Source: Saccharopolyspora shandongensis
GTDB lineage: Bacteria > Actinomycetota > Actinomycetes > Mycobacteriales > Pseudonocardiaceae
Direction of reading: 5' to 3'
Assembly: GCF_900106995.1 (NCBI RefSeq)
Contig: NZ_FNOK01000016.1
Location: 62,001 to 126,000, forward strand
Length of the DNA stretch: 64,000 bases
The translations under genes were made by a program, and so were the position numbers. The notes below the pieces were generated by a model. The model searched no databases. It was not told the origin of the DNA and was given only the letters and a program-made list of their open reading frames with translations. Shown here one piece after another: positions 1 to 9,463 of the stretch. Position 1 is the first letter of the stretch, and each line of letters starts with the position of its first letter.

Positions 1-267
1 GTGCACGCGGTGATCCCGGCGGAGCTGGATGCGGCCCTCCGCGCCGCGGGCGTGCACAGCTGGCGGATCTGGCGCGACGGCCAGGACTTGTTCCACGTGG
101 TGGAGGTCGAGGACTACCAGGCGATGCGGCATGCGCTGCGCGACCATCCGGCGAACGTCGCCTGGCAGGCCACGATGTCCGAGCTGCTGGCCGTCGAGGA
201 CGACTACTCGGGCACCGACACCGGCCTGCCGCAGGTGTGGGAGCTGCCCGGGAGTGGGGGCGCATGA
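1..267 (+). CDS. L-rhamnose mutarotase (RhaM family), 5' end missing
   Basis: The 88 visible residues match the C-terminal five-sixths of a RhaM/DUF718 mutarotase, which interconverts anomers of L-rhamnose or L-fucose in the cytoplasm. The family is usually about 100-110 residues and starts with a beta-strand motif that is absent here, so translation most likely begins upstream of the window and the GTG at base 1 is internal. The run HSWRIWRDGQ, an acidic ED pair and a late W-x-A-T-M segment fit the family. The stop overlaps the next start as ATGA, so it forms a translationally coupled sugar-catabolic operon with the aldo/keto reductase that follows. Confidence 0.75.
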   Translation: MHAVIPAELDAALRAAGVHSWRIWRDGQDLFHVVEVEDYQAMRHALRDHPANVAWQATMSELLAVEDDYSGTDTGLPQVWELPGSGGA

Positions 268-1253
268 AGTCCGTTCGGCTGGGCGGATCGGCGGTTGCGG
301 TCTCGGCGCTCGGATTCGGCGGCGCGGTGATCGGCAACCTCTACCGCGCGGTGGACGAGGACACCGCGTTCGGAGCGGTGGATGCGGCGTGGAACGCGGG
401 CATCCGCTTCTTCGACACCGCCCCGCACTACGGGCTCGGGCTCGCCGAGCGACGACTCGGCCGGGCCCTCGCCGGGCGGCCGCGGGACGAGTTGGTCGTG
501 TCGACCAAGGTCGGCCGGCTGCTCGTACCCGATCCACGCGGCTCGGCGCGGCGGGACGACGCGGGCTTCGACGTTCCCGCAGACCACCGGAGGGTGTGGG
601 ACTTCAGCGCGGACGGGGTGCGGCGTTCGCTGGATGCCAGCCTGCACCGGCTCGGCTTGGACCGGATCGACGTCGTGCTGATCCACGACCCGGACGACCA
701 CTGGGAACAGGCCGTCGGCGAGGCGTACCCGGCCCTGCACGAGCTCCGATCGCAGGGCGTGATCGGCGCGGTCGGGGTCGGCATGAACCAGTGGCGGATG
801 CTGGAGCGGTTCGCCGCCGAAACCGACGTCGACGCGGTTCTGCTGGCGGGCCGGTACACCTTGCTCGAGCAGTCCGCAGTGGACACCATGTTGCCGACGT
901 GCCTCCGGCGCAACGTATCGGTGCTCGCGGCCGGTGTCTTCAACGGCGGGGTACTGGCCACCGACGAGCCAGGCCCGGAAGCGATGTACGACTACGCCCC
1001 GGCCGCGCCGGAGGTGCGGGCGCGCGTGACGCGGATGGCCGAGGTGATCCACCGGCACGGCGCGAGCGTGCCGCAGGTGGCGATGGCTTTCGTCGCTTCG
1101 CATCCGGCCGTCGCGAGCGTCGTGGTGGGCGCTCGATCCGCGGCGGAGGTCCGGGGCAACGCCGAACTGTTCGGTCGCGCGATCCCGGCCGAGCTCTGGG
1201 GCGACCTGATCGCGGAGGGCCTGCTACGTCCCGACTCGGTGCTTCCGGTCTGA
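264..1253 (+). CDS. Aldo/keto reductase (L-fucose/aldose dehydrogenase-like)
   Basis: This is a 329-residue NAD(P)-dependent oxidoreductase of the AKR TIM-barrel fold. The usual tetrad is visible: Asp51 and Tyr56 in FFDTAPHYG, Lys82 in STKVGR and His141 in VLIHDPDD. The ATG at 264 was chosen because it overlaps the mutarotase stop (ATGA); an upstream GTG at 237 would add nine residues inside the previous gene. Subfamily resemblance (D-threo-aldose or L-fucose dehydrogenase, pyridoxal 4-dehydrogenase) and the mutarotase neighbour suggest oxidation of a deoxyhexose to its lactone. The exact substrate is inference. Confidence 0.85.
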   Translation: MKSVRLGGSAVAVSALGFGGAVIGNLYRAVDEDTAFGAVDAAWNAGIRFFDTAPHYGLGLAERRLGRALAGRPRDELVVSTKVGRLLVPDPRGSARRDDAGFDVPADHRRVWDFSADGVRRSLDASLHRLGLDRIDVVLIHDPDDHWEQAVGEAYPALHELRSQGVIGAVGVGMNQWRMLERFAAETDVDAVLLAGRYTLLEQSAVDTMLPTCLRRNVSVLAAGVFNGGVLATDEPGPEAMYDYAPAAPEVRARVTRMAEVIHRHGASVPQVAMAFVASHPAVASVVVGARSAAEVRGNAELFGRAIPAELWGDLIAEGLLRPDSVLPV

Positions 1254-1342
1254 CCCGGTTGTCGGGTTATTCAGTTGACCTCGAGCGCGGTGGAGGTCCT
1301 AGCTTGGGAAGTGATCATCGAACGCTCTGAGGGGATTTCTTC

Positions 1343-2176
1343 ATGACCGTGTTGGTAACCGGCGCGACGGGGAACGTCGGACGGCGCCTGGTGGATCGCC
1401 TGCTGGCTGCCGGGACGCAGGTGCGGGCGTTGACCAGGCGCCCGGAAGCGGCCGGGCTACCGGGTGATGTCGAGGTGCTCCGGGGCGACCTCGCCGATGC
1501 GGATGCGCTGGCGACGGCGCTGGCCGGGGTCGACGGCGTGTTCCTGTTCCCGGTGCCCGAAGGGATCGAGGCGTTCGTCGAGCGGGCGAAGGCGGCCGGT
1601 GTCCGACGTGTCGTTGTGTTGTCGTCGAAGGCGGTGGAGTTCGCCGACGGCAACGCGATCGGCGAGCGGCACCGGGTGATCGAGGAAGCCGTGGAAGCGG
1701 GCGGCTTCGAGTGGACGTTCCTGCGGCCCGGCGCGTTCGCGACCAACACCCTGGCCTGGGCCGACTCGATCCGCGCCGAAGGAGTCGTCCGCGAGCCGTT
1801 CGTCGATGCCCAGCAGACGCCGATCCACGAGGACGACATCGCGGCGGTGGCGGAGACCGCACTGCTGGAGGACGGGCACGCCGGAGCGGTCTACGCGCTG
1901 AGCGGGCCGGAGGCGCTCACGGTGCGCGAGCAGGTGCAGGCGATCAGCGCCGCGATCGGCCGCGAGGTCGGGCTTGAGGAGCAGACGCTGGAGCAGGCCC
2001 GTGCGCACATGGTCGCCGAAGGCATGCCGGAAGCCATCGCCGACGTGCTGCTCTCCTACGGGGAGCGGAACGTGGAGAACGCGGAGCCGCCGGTGCGGAC
2101 GGTCGAGCAGGTGACCGGGCGCCCGGCGCGCACGTTCGCCCAGTGGGCCGTCGACCACGCGGACGACTTCCGTTGA
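1343..2176 (+). CDS. NmrA-like NAD(P)-binding atypical SDR
   Basis: The 277-residue protein starts with a Rossmann nucleotide-binding motif, GATGNVG at residues 6-12, and follows the NmrA/HSCARG plan of redox-sensing or quinone-reductase-like atypical SDRs. It lacks a clear catalytic YxxxK, as is common in this group. The start is supported by GAGGGG about 10 nt upstream, and a TAGCTT hexamer further upstream could be a -10. It stands alone between the sugar reductase and an arginase-family gene; substrate unknown. Confidence 0.8.
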   Translation: MTVLVTGATGNVGRRLVDRLLAAGTQVRALTRRPEAAGLPGDVEVLRGDLADADALATALAGVDGVFLFPVPEGIEAFVERAKAAGVRRVVVLSSKAVEFADGNAIGERHRVIEEAVEAGGFEWTFLRPGAFATNTLAWADSIRAEGVVREPFVDAQQTPIHEDDIAAVAETALLEDGHAGAVYALSGPEALTVREQVQAISAAIGREVGLEEQTLEQARAHMVAEGMPEAIADVLLSYGERNVENAEPPVRTVEQVTGRPARTFAQWAVDHADDFR

Positions 2177-2218
2177 TGCGGAAAGGAAAACCGGTCGCCG
2201 ATGGTGTCCCGGAACGCC

Positions 2219-2224
2219 TAATCT
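2219..2224 (+). promoter_or_regulatory. -10 element of a leaderless promoter
   Basis: TAATCT ends 6 nt before the ATG at 2231, and no purine-rich ribosome site lies between them, so the arginase-family mRNA probably starts at the initiation codon. Confidence 0.55.
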
Positions 2225-2230
2225 CTTGAT

Positions 2231-2995
2231 ATGACGATTGTTTCGGTTCCGTACCACCTCGACGAGCGGTTGCCGGAGCCTGGCCTTCCGCTGCCGTCCG
2301 ACGCCACGACGGTGGAGATACCCCTGCCGGACGGCGACGTGTGGCAGCGTCTCGGCGCGCTGTACTCCGTTGCCGTTGACGAGGTTGCTCGGGTGGCCGG
2401 CCGAGGCGAGGTGCCGACCGTGGTCTCGGGGGACTGCATGGTGTCGCTCGCCGTTCTCGCCGGACTGCAGCGGGCGGGAACCGACGCGGCGATCGTCTGG
2501 TTCGACGCGCACGGCGACGTGCAGACCGTCGAGACCACGGAATCCGGCTACGTGGGCGGGATGCCGCTGCGGATCGCGGTGGGCTACCGCCCCGAGCTGA
2601 TCGCGGACCGGCTCGGGCTCCGCCCGCTGCCGGAGAACCGTGCGCTGCTGGTGGACGCCCGGGACCTGGACGATTCGGAGGCCGAGTACCTGGCGACCTC
2701 GGACATCGCGCGGTGCGAGGTCGATGAGATCACCGAGGCCGTCCTGCCGGACGGGCCGCTGCTCCTGCACATCGACCTGGACGTGATCGACGCCGCCGAG
2801 TTTCCCGGCATGAGCTTCCCGGTCGGCGGTGGGCCGACGCGGTCGGCGGTGCTCACCGCGATCCGGCGGATCCTGTCCACCGGGAGGGTCCGGGCATTCG
2901 ACGTCGCCTGCACCTGGCGGCCCGATGAGCAACACGGCGAAGCCAGGGCGCGAATCCTGGCAGACCTGGTGGCGGCGAGCGAAGCGCCGCACTAG
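2231..2995 (+). CDS. Arginase/agmatinase/formiminoglutamase-family protein
   Basis: A 254-residue protein of the ureohydrolase fold. Metal-binding blocks are visible: FDAHGD at residues 91-96 and HIDLDVID near 178-185. The first block, canonically GGDHS, reads SGDCM (residues 66-70), so the usual Mn-ligand histidine is Cys69. The length is shorter than classical arginases (about 300). The family hydrolyses guanidino compounds to urea plus amine; with one ligand changed, the substrate and even the activity are uncertain. It is monocistronic, with a strong hairpin about 115 nt downstream. Confidence 0.75.
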   Translation: MTIVSVPYHLDERLPEPGLPLPSDATTVEIPLPDGDVWQRLGALYSVAVDEVARVAGRGEVPTVVSGDCMVSLAVLAGLQRAGTDAAIVWFDAHGDVQTVETTESGYVGGMPLRIAVGYRPELIADRLGLRPLPENRALLVDARDLDDSEAEYLATSDIARCEVDEITEAVLPDGPLLLHIDLDVIDAAEFPGMSFPVGGGPTRSAVLTAIRRILSTGRVRAFDVACTWRPDEQHGEARARILADLVAASEAPH

Positions 2996-3111
2996 GTATT
3001 CCGCCGGAACGGCAACGATCTTCGTCCGGGCGCGGCCGGCCGCACCCGGGAGAGCCACACCGCCATGCCGCGACGCGTCGCCCCTCGACCGGCGCGCGGC
3101 GGTGCCATGAG

Positions 3112-3142
3112 CCGGGTGGTGCGTTCGGCACGCACCACCCGG
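3112..3142 (+). terminator. Hairpin terminator after the arginase-family gene
   Basis: A perfect 13-bp stem, CCGGGTGGTGCGT with its complement at 3130-3142, closes a 5-nt loop. There is no T-run, as is common in high-G+C actinomycetes. The rest of 2996-3446 holds no gene I can support. Confidence 0.65.
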
Positions 3143-3446
3143 CCGCAAACCCAGCCGGCAGGGCATGGGGCATCGGCCCGGATTTGGCCCGTAGGCCGTT
3201 GATTTCTCACTCCAGGTGTTCGGTCGTGCACGGTCTGCTTATCGGCCATTTGGCCCCGGAGTGGGATTCGTCACTTGGCCCGGATATGCTGTTTTCCCAG
3301 CGGAGAAGGGCAATCGGGAATCACGCGCGCCTTTCTCGGATTTGCTGCCAGGCGTGGCGTGATCACTCAACGGTTCCGGACGCCGCACGGGAATGTGGCA
3401 CCGTCTATGCGAGCACAGCGATGCGCACGCAGACGTGAGGAGGAAG

Positions 3447-3899
3447 ATGAACAGCAGGAAAGCGTCCGCGCTGGCCGTGGCGGCTCTGGTTGCGGGCGGC
3501 GTGCTGACCGGCGGCGTGGCAACCGCACAGGCCGCGGGCGGCAGCCCGAGCCCTTGCCGGGCGAGCGCCAAGGCGTGCGTGAGCCTGTCGACCAACCAGG
3601 CCTGGCTCCAGAAGGACGGAACCACCAGCTACGGCCCGGTGCCGATCACCAGCGGCAAGCCGGGGTCGGAGACCCCGACGGGCATCCACCGGGTGCAGTG
3701 GAAGGACGCCGACCACCGCAGCACGGAGTTCAACAACGCGCCGATGCCGAACTCCGTGTTCTTCACCAAGACCGGAATCGCGTTCCACGAGGGCAGCCTC
3801 CAGGCCAAGTCCAACGGCTGCGTGCACCTGTCGACGACGGCGGCCAAGCGGTTCTTCGACTCCCTGAACCCGGGCGACGAGGTCCAGGTAGTCCCCTGA
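3447..3899 (+). CDS. Secreted L,D-transpeptidase (YkuD domain)
   Basis: A 150-residue exported protein with a basic N-terminus (MNSRK), a hydrophobic core and an Ala-rich cleavage region ending near residue 30. The YkuD catalytic signature is clear: His114 in FHEG and the SNGCVHL block with Cys125 and His127. Such enzymes make 3->3 peptidoglycan cross-links outside the membrane. The ATG at 3447 follows GAGGAGGA at a normal distance; an in-frame upstream ATG at 3393 lacks one. The protein is close to a bare catalytic domain without the Ig-like extensions of mycobacterial Ldt proteins, so a narrower role is possible. Confidence 0.88.
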   Translation: MNSRKASALAVAALVAGGVLTGGVATAQAAGGSPSPCRASAKACVSLSTNQAWLQKDGTTSYGPVPITSGKPGSETPTGIHRVQWKDADHRSTEFNNAPMPNSVFFTKTGIAFHEGSLQAKSNGCVHLSTTAAKRFFDSLNPGDEVQVVP

Positions 3900-4509
3900 C
3901 GCGGCCTGCATTCGCAGCACGCCGCCGGGCGGACATCCTCAAACGTCCATTGTGGATGAAAGGTGTCGCCGCCAACGGAAGCGCGTGCAGGTTTCCGCCG
4001 CCGGTCCGAAGATTCGAGCAGCGGCGGTTCGGTCCCGATCCACGGGCGCCGACTCGACCAGCTCGTCCTGCGGCTCAGAGTGATCGGTGGTCACCTCGGC
4101 GGAGCCCGCTTCCCGGTGCGGCTCTCCAGCAAGAATCAGCTGAATGCACTGGGACGCGGGCGTTCCTGAAGCTCCGCACTACGGGTGGCCGCTTCGTGCG
4201 CTTGCAGGAGCGCCCACCGAACCTTCCTTCGCCCTTTCGCATGATCTCCGACCGCCGAAGCGCACTACGCCTACCGGAAGTCCAACAACTGGGCTCCGAA
4301 GGACATGCTCGCGAAGAACGCCTGCTACCAGGGCAGAGCGCCCGGTTTCGCAGAGGGCGCGGTCAGCTCGACCGCCGTCACCGGCCCTGGCTGGAGAGCT
4401 TCGGGTGCACGCGCGTGATCGCGGGTACGCCCTATGATCCACTGGGGCGCCGGAAGTCGTGTACCAATCGGCCCGCTTCCCGCGTACTCGACGAATTTGA
4501 GGAGTTTCG
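3900..4509. other. 610-bp gap without a supportable gene
   Basis: No reading frame here has a good start, ribosome site and codon bias together. On the + strand, about 4245-4419, one frame reads through a protein-like stretch (AYRKSNNWAPKDML then AKNACYQGRAPGF) but has no initiation codon and quickly stops; it may be the remnant of a lost gene. Base composition is less G+C-rich than in flanking genes. Confidence 0.4.
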
Positions 4510-5310
4510 GTGACGGACCTCGCGGACTCGATCGAATCGATGGAGCAGCTCGCCGTGGTCTGGCGCGCCATGGTGCTCGACCGGGATCCGGGTGCCGATG
4601 TGCGAGATCTTCCGGGCATCGCCATTCGCTGGGCCGACTGCCGGTTCCTCTTCTGGAACTGCATCACGTTGACCGAAGTCGGCGCGGACGCGGGACACGT
4701 CGGGCAACGCCTGGGCCAGGCAGCGGACATCATGCGCTCGAAGCAGCATCCGGGTTTCCTGTGGATCTTCGAGGACCTCCTCGCCGACGATGCCCGCGCG
4801 ACGCTGAGCGAAGCAGCCGAGCGAGCCGGGTTGGAGCACGCCTTCCCCGGCACCGGCATGGCCGGCGACCTGCTCCCCATCCCCGAGCCCAGCCACCCCG
4901 ACCTGACCTTCGTGCGCGTGACCACCGACGAACAGCTGCGCACCTACGCAGACCTCAACTCCCGCGCCTACGGATTCCCCTTGGAGGACGGCCGAGACGG
5001 GCTCGTCGGGTCCACGCTGTGGAAGAACCAGGCGCACGCCTACCTGGGCCTGCGCGACGGCGTGCCGGTGACGTGCGCTGCGGCCGTGGAAGCAGCAGGC
5101 CGCCTCTTCGTCGTCCTCGTCGCCACCGCCCCGGAGTGGGAGCGCAAGGGATACGGCGAGGCGGTCACGCGGAAGGCGCTGTACGAGGGTGGCCAGGCCA
5201 CCGGACTGACCCGCGCCACCCTGCACGCGACCGCCGCCGGGGCACCTGTGTACCCGAGGATCGGCTTCAACCCGAATTCGCCGATGCACTTCTACAGCCT
5301 GAAGAACTGA
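4510..5310 (+). CDS. GNAT-family N-acetyltransferase
   Basis: A 266-residue protein whose C-terminal half (about 140-260) has the GNAT layout: a substrate beta-strand region, then VLVATAPEWERKGYGEAVTR, matching the acetyl-CoA pyrophosphate-binding Q/RxxGxG/A loop (here RKGYGE), and a late PVYPRIGF strand. The N-terminal half is helical and may be a divergent second GNAT lobe. GTG at 4510 follows GAGGAG. The acceptor substrate cannot be read from sequence. It lies alone ahead of an ATPase gene. Confidence 0.8.
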   Translation: MTDLADSIESMEQLAVVWRAMVLDRDPGADVRDLPGIAIRWADCRFLFWNCITLTEVGADAGHVGQRLGQAADIMRSKQHPGFLWIFEDLLADDARATLSEAAERAGLEHAFPGTGMAGDLLPIPEPSHPDLTFVRVTTDEQLRTYADLNSRAYGFPLEDGRDGLVGSTLWKNQAHAYLGLRDGVPVTCAAAVEAAGRLFVVLVATAPEWERKGYGEAVTRKALYEGGQATGLTRATLHATAAGAPVYPRIGFNPNSPMHFYSLKN

Positions 5311-5408
5311 TCCCACCCGCGGTGCGAAGCCGCGTCTTGCGTCCCGGGCATGTGCACCCCGCCGGCTCGGGCCGCGCACCTGATTACGACGGTCGATAGG
5401 GAAGGTCG

Positions 5409-6146
5409 ATGCTCGTCCGCCGCGCCTACATCCCCGAAGCGCAACGCCCCGAGTCGTTCGGCACCTGGCCGTACACGGTGCCGTGCGTCGCCGAACTCGC
5501 CGAGCGCGGCCTGACCTTCACCGCGCCGGTGACCATGCTCGTCGGTGAGAACGGGTCCGGGAAGTCGACGTTGGTCGAGGCGATCGCGGAGGGCTTCAAG
5601 CTCGACTCGCACGGCGGACGGGCCGGCCGCAAGTACGTCAACGACCGGCCCAAGACCCCGCTCGGGGACGTGCTCAAGCTGGAGACCACCCCGATCGGCA
5701 GCCGGATGCTGACCGGACCGAGGTCGCGGCGCAAGGGCTTCTTCCTGCGCGCCGAGACCGCGTTCGGGCTGCTGAACACCGTGAGCGGCGTGTACGGCTA
5801 TTGGGATGAGGACACCTCGACCATGTCCCACGGCGAGGGATTCCTGACGGTGTTCGGGGCGATGTTCCGGGACCGCGGGTTCTACGTCATGGACGAGCCC
5901 GAGGCCGCGCTGTCCTTCGAGTCCTGCCTGAAGCTGGTCGGGTTGATGCACGAGCTCGGCAGCTCCGGCGCGCAGATCATCTGCGCGACGCACTCGCCGA
6001 TCCTGGCCGCCACGCCCGGTGCGGACATCATCGAAGTGGGCGAGCACGGAACCCGCCGCGTGAAGTGGAACGAGCTCGACCTGGTCGACCACTGGCGCCG
6101 ATACCTGGCAGACCCCGGCCTCTACCTGCGGCACATCACCGAATGA
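5409..6146 (+). CDS. AAA/ABC-type ATPase (AAA_21-like)
   Basis: The 245 residues hold a Walker A GENGSGKST at 46-54, an ABC-like signature MSHGEGF near 139, a Walker B FYVMDEPEAA near 158 and an ATHSPIL switch histidine near 197. There is no membrane domain, so this is a soluble SMC/ABC-like ATPase of the type often found alone or beside defence nucleases. No nuclease partner is adjacent, so I assign no defence role. The ATG at 5409 lies close behind GGGAAGG. Confidence 0.82.
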   Translation: MLVRRAYIPEAQRPESFGTWPYTVPCVAELAERGLTFTAPVTMLVGENGSGKSTLVEAIAEGFKLDSHGGRAGRKYVNDRPKTPLGDVLKLETTPIGSRMLTGPRSRRKGFFLRAETAFGLLNTVSGVYGYWDEDTSTMSHGEGFLTVFGAMFRDRGFYVMDEPEAALSFESCLKLVGLMHELGSSGAQIICATHSPILAATPGADIIEVGEHGTRRVKWNELDLVDHWRRYLADPGLYLRHITE

Positions 6147-6375
6147 ACCAACACCATCAAGGCCATCCGCGCTATAGATGGGGTTACCGCATGACGGCTG
6201 TGTCGCGATTGCAGTGCACAGGCACGAGGACTCCGACCAGAGGTTTGGCGATGCGATCCCGTTGACCTGCCCCCCGCTCCGAGCGTGCGCGGAGGCCGGG
6301 TCGATCAGGCGAGCAGGCCGGCTCCGGTGTCCGGGCCGCTTGCATTGCCGATTCCGACAGTGGAAAGGGGCATGA

Positions 6376-7062
6376 ATGACTGGCTACGACGGTGAAGTCT
6401 GGGATCCATTCGGCACGTTGCGCCACGCGTTGTGGATCGGCGGCGGGCAATGGGCGGGCAAGTCCACCGTCGCGCGACTCCTGGCCGTCCAATACGGTCT
6501 TACCGCCTATCACTACGACTACCACGACGCTCGTGCCCACAACGATCGCCGGATCGCCCGCCGCATCGAACTTGGTGAGCCGTCCGCCGAGCCCGACCCG
6601 GACACCGTGTGGGTCCACCCCACTCCCGAGGACATGGCCGCCCAGACCCTGGCCGGATTCCCGATCCGATTCGAGTGGGCTCTGGACGACCTGCGGGCAC
6701 TCGTCTCAGGACGTCCGATCATCGCCGAAGGATGGGGACTGCGGCCCGAGCTCGTCGCACCCATCACCGACTCACCGCGCCGGATGGTCGTCATGGTGCC
6801 CACGCGGGAGTTCCGCCAGCATCAACTGCGCGCACTACCTCGGGCCGCAGCCTTCGGGCAGCAGGTCAGCGACCCCACCCGAGCGCAGCAGAACCGGCTC
6901 GCCCGGGACCGCCTCGTTGCTGACGAAGCTGTCCGCACGGCGCGGCGACTCGGCATCCGCGTGATCGAGGTCGACGGCTCCCGCGACGCCGAAGCCGTTG
7001 CCAACAGCATCGCGGACCACTTCGCCCCTTACCTCCCGCCGCCCGAGCCGGTGCATTCCTGA
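6376..7062 (+). CDS. P-loop NTPase, kinase-like
   Basis: A 228-residue protein with a Walker A GGGQWAGKST at residues 22-31, followed by an adenylate-kinase-like pattern: a YHYDYHDARAH segment in the substrate region, an IIAEGWGLRPELV strand near residue 115 where small-molecule kinases place an acidic residue, and arginines in a lid-like region (about 165-180). It probably phosphorylates a small molecule; none can be named. The start follows GAAAGGGG at about 6 nt. Confidence 0.7.
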   Translation: MTGYDGEVWDPFGTLRHALWIGGGQWAGKSTVARLLAVQYGLTAYHYDYHDARAHNDRRIARRIELGEPSAEPDPDTVWVHPTPEDMAAQTLAGFPIRFEWALDDLRALVSGRPIIAEGWGLRPELVAPITDSPRRMVVMVPTREFRQHQLRALPRAAAFGQQVSDPTRAQQNRLARDRLVADEAVRTARRLGIRVIEVDGSRDAEAVANSIADHFAPYLPPPEPVHS

Positions 7063-7088
7063 TCACCCGTGCGATCCCATAACAGCGA

Positions 7089-7134
7089 CGGCGTGACCTG
7101 CACCAAGCTGATCCGCAAGGTGCCGGTCACGCCG
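7089..7134. terminator. Bidirectional hairpin between convergent genes
   Basis: Arms GGCGTGACC (7090-7098) and GGTCACGCC (7125-7133), extended by a flanking C/G pair and an inner GCACC/GGTGC after one mismatch, form a long stem between the kinase-like gene and glpK, suited to end both transcripts. Confidence 0.6.
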
Positions 7135-7179
7135 CTGTGCTGCTCGCCCGAAAGCGCCTGACCTACGGCCGGGAAGGGC

Positions 7180-8685
7180 TCACTCGACCCAGTCGAAGGT
7201 CTTGGTGACAGCTTTCTCCCACTGGCGGTACTGCTTCTCGCGGAGTTCCGCCGGCATCGTCGGGTCCCACTGCTTGTCCTTGGCCCAGTTCGAGCGGATG
7301 TCCTCCTCGCTGGACCAGAAGCCGACCGCGAGGCCCGCCGCGTAGGCCGCGCCGAGCGCCGTGGTCTCGGCGACCACCGGGCGGATCACCGGGACACCGA
7401 GGATGTCGGCCTGGAACTGCATCAGCAGTTCGTTCTGCACCATGCCGCCGTCGACCTTCAGCGACTTCAGCGGGACGCCGGAGTCGGCGTTCATCGCCTC
7501 GATCACCTCGCGGGTCTGGAACGCCGTCGCTTCCAGCACCGCGCGGGCCAGGTGGCCGCGGTTGACATAGCGGGTGAGCCCGACGATCGCGCCGCGCGCG
7601 TCGGAACGCCAGTGCGGGGCGAACAGCCCGGAGAACGCGGGCACGAAGTACGCGCCGCCGTTGTCGTCGACGGAGCGCGCGAGCTGCTCGATCTCCGGGG
7701 CCGTGCCGATGATGCCCAGGTTGTCCCGCAGCCACTGCACCAAGGAGCCGGTGACGGCGATGGAACCTTCCAGGCAGTAGACCGTTTCGCGGCTGCCGAT
7801 CTTGTAGCCGACCGTGGTCAGCAGGCCGTTCTCGCTGATCACGCGCTCCGTGCCGGTGTTGAGCAGCACGAAGTTGCCGGTGCCGTAGGTGTTCTTGGCT
7901 TCGCCGGGCGACAGGCACGCCTGCCCGAAGGTGGCGGCCTGCTGGTCGCCGAGGATGCCGGAGATCGGGATCCCCCCGAACACGCCGCGCTCCCGGAACT
8001 TGCCGTACACCTCCGACGAGGACCGGATCTCGGGCAGCATCGCCATCGGCACGCCGATCTCGGCGCAGATGTCGGCGTCCCACTCGAGCCGTTCCAGGTC
8101 CATCAGCAGCGTGCGGGACGCGTTGGTCGGGTCGGTGATGTGCAGGCCGCCGTCCGGGCCACCGGTGCTGTTCCACAGCACCCAGGTGTCCATGTTGCCG
8201 AACAGCAGCTCGCCCTTCTCGGCACGCTCCCGGGCACCGTCCACATTGTCCAGGATCCACTTCACCTTGGGGCCGGAGAAGTAGGTGGCCAGCGGCAGAC
8301 CGGTCTTGCTCTGGTACCGGCCCTGGCCGCCCTCGCCGGCGGCCAGCTCGCCGACGATCTCGTCGGTGCGCGTGTCCTGCCAGACGATCGCGTTGTAGAC
8401 CGGTTTGCCGGTGGCCTTCTCCCACACCACGGTGGTTTCCCGCTGGTTGGTGATGCCGCAGGCCGCGATGTCGGAGGCCACCAGGTCGACCTTGGCCAGC
8501 GCGCCCGCGCAGACCTGCCGGGTGTTGGCCCAGATCTCGTTCGGGTCGTGCTCGACCCAGCCCGCCTTCGGGAAGATCTGCCGGTGTTCAATCTGGTCGA
8601 CCGAAACGACCCGACCGGAGTGGTCGAAGATCATGCACCGCGTCGAGGTTGTTCCCTGGTCGATTGCGGCGACGTACGAGGACAT
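7180..8685 (-). CDS. glpK: Glycerol kinase
   Basis: A full-length 501-residue FGGY kinase that phosphorylates glycerol to sn-glycerol 3-phosphate. The ATP-binding [13 protein letters not shown] is at residues 9-21, NQRET at 80-84, the catalytic Asp in [10 protein letters not shown] at 246-255, and the adenosine motif DGGMVQN at 412-418. AGGAAGG lies 9 nt before the ATG. It follows glpF by only 31 nt, so the two form an uptake-and-trapping operon; glpD for the next step lies across the divergent regulator. Confidence 0.97.
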   Translation of the reverse strand: MSSYVAAIDQGTTSTRCMIFDHSGRVVSVDQIEHRQIFPKAGWVEHDPNEIWANTRQVCAGALAKVDLVASDIAACGITNQRETTVVWEKATGKPVYNAIVWQDTRTDEIVGELAAGEGGQGRYQSKTGLPLATYFSGPKVKWILDNVDGARERAEKGELLFGNMDTWVLWNSTGGPDGGLHITDPTNASRTLLMDLERLEWDADICAEIGVPMAMLPEIRSSSEVYGKFRERGVFGGIPISGILGDQQAATFGQACLSPGEAKNTYGTGNFVLLNTGTERVISENGLLTTVGYKIGSRETVYCLEGSIAVTGSLVQWLRDNLGIIGTAPEIEQLARSVDDNGGAYFVPAFSGLFAPHWRSDARGAIVGLTRYVNRGHLARAVLEATAFQTREVIEAMNADSGVPLKSLKVDGGMVQNELLMQFQADILGVPVIRPVVAETTALGAAYAAGLAVGFWSSEEDIRSNWAKDKQWDPTMPAELREKQYRQWEKAVTKTFDWVE

Positions 8686-8716
8686 CTCGTTCTACCTTCC
8701 TAAGTGGATCGTTCGG

Positions 8717-9463
8717 TCAGCTGATGGGGAGGGCCAGGGCCAGCAGACCGGCCAGCACACCGCCGATGATCGGGCCCACGATCGGAATCCAGGAGTAGCC
8801 CCAGTCGGCCGAGCCCTTGCCGCGGATCGGCAGGATCGCGTAGGCGATGCGCGGCCCGAGGTCGCGAGCCGGGTTGATGGCGTACCCGGTCGGCCCGCCG
8901 AGCGAGTTGCCGATGCCGATCACGATGAAGGCGACCGCGGCGTAGCCGAGCGCGGAGTTGCCGAACGACGGCACACCGGGAGTTTCACCGACACCGGCCT
9001 GCGGGCTCAGGATGATCCAGAAGACCAGGACGAACGTGCCGATGATCTCGGTGACGAGGTTCCACGGAGCGTTGGGCACGGTCGGGCTGGTGGAGAAGAT
9101 GCCGAGCGTGTTGGCCGGGTCGTCGTGGGTGTCGAACTGCAGCTTGTAGGCGGCCCAGCACAGGATCGCGCCCAGCGTGCCGCCGACGAGTTGCGCGGCG
9201 ATGTAGATCGGGACCTCGGACCACGGCGTCTGGCCGTTCACCGCGAGCCCGAGGGTCACCGCCGGGTTGATGTGCGCGTTGCTCGGCGCCGCGACGCTCG
9301 CGCCGGCGAAAACCGCGAAGCCCCAACCAAAGTTGACGAGCAGGAAACCGCCTTCGTAGCCGCGGTTCTTGCGCAGCACGGTGTTTGCGACGACACCGCA
9401 ACCTAGCAGGGTGAGAACAGCCGTCCCCATCATCTCCCAGAGGAAGATCTCACCAAAGCTCAT
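8717..9463 (-). CDS. glpF: Glycerol uptake facilitator (aquaglyceroporin, MIP family)
   Basis: A 248-residue six-helix channel with both pore-forming NPA boxes: HINPAVTLG in the first half and YAINPARDLG in the second. The Asp after NPAR is the usual marker of glycerol facilitators versus water-only aquaporins. AGAGGGG precedes the ATG by 9 nt. The gene is first in the glpFK operon, with a long leader of about 270 nt from the predicted promoter. Confidence 0.95.
   Translation of the reverse strand: MSFGEIFLWEMMGTAVLTLLGCGVVANTVLRKNRGYEGGFLLVNFGWGFAVFAGASVAAPSNAHINPAVTLGLAVNGQTPWSEVPIYIAAQLVGGTLGAILCWAAYKLQFDTHDDPANTLGIFSTSPTVPNAPWNLVTEIIGTFVLVFWIILSPQAGVGETPGVPSFGNSALGYAAVAFIVIGIGNSLGGPTGYAINPARDLGPRIAYAILPIRGKGSADWGYSWIPIVGPIIGGVLAGLLALALPIS

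Noticed and set aside
5409-7062. Anti-phage defence pair (ATPase plus P-loop protein)
   Set aside because: No nuclease or other effector is present and the two genes are 230 bp apart with separate ribosome sites; nothing specific to a known system.
7090-7160. Short peptide gene ending CCSPESA
   Set aside because: No ribosome site, and the bases are better explained by the hairpin between convergent genes.
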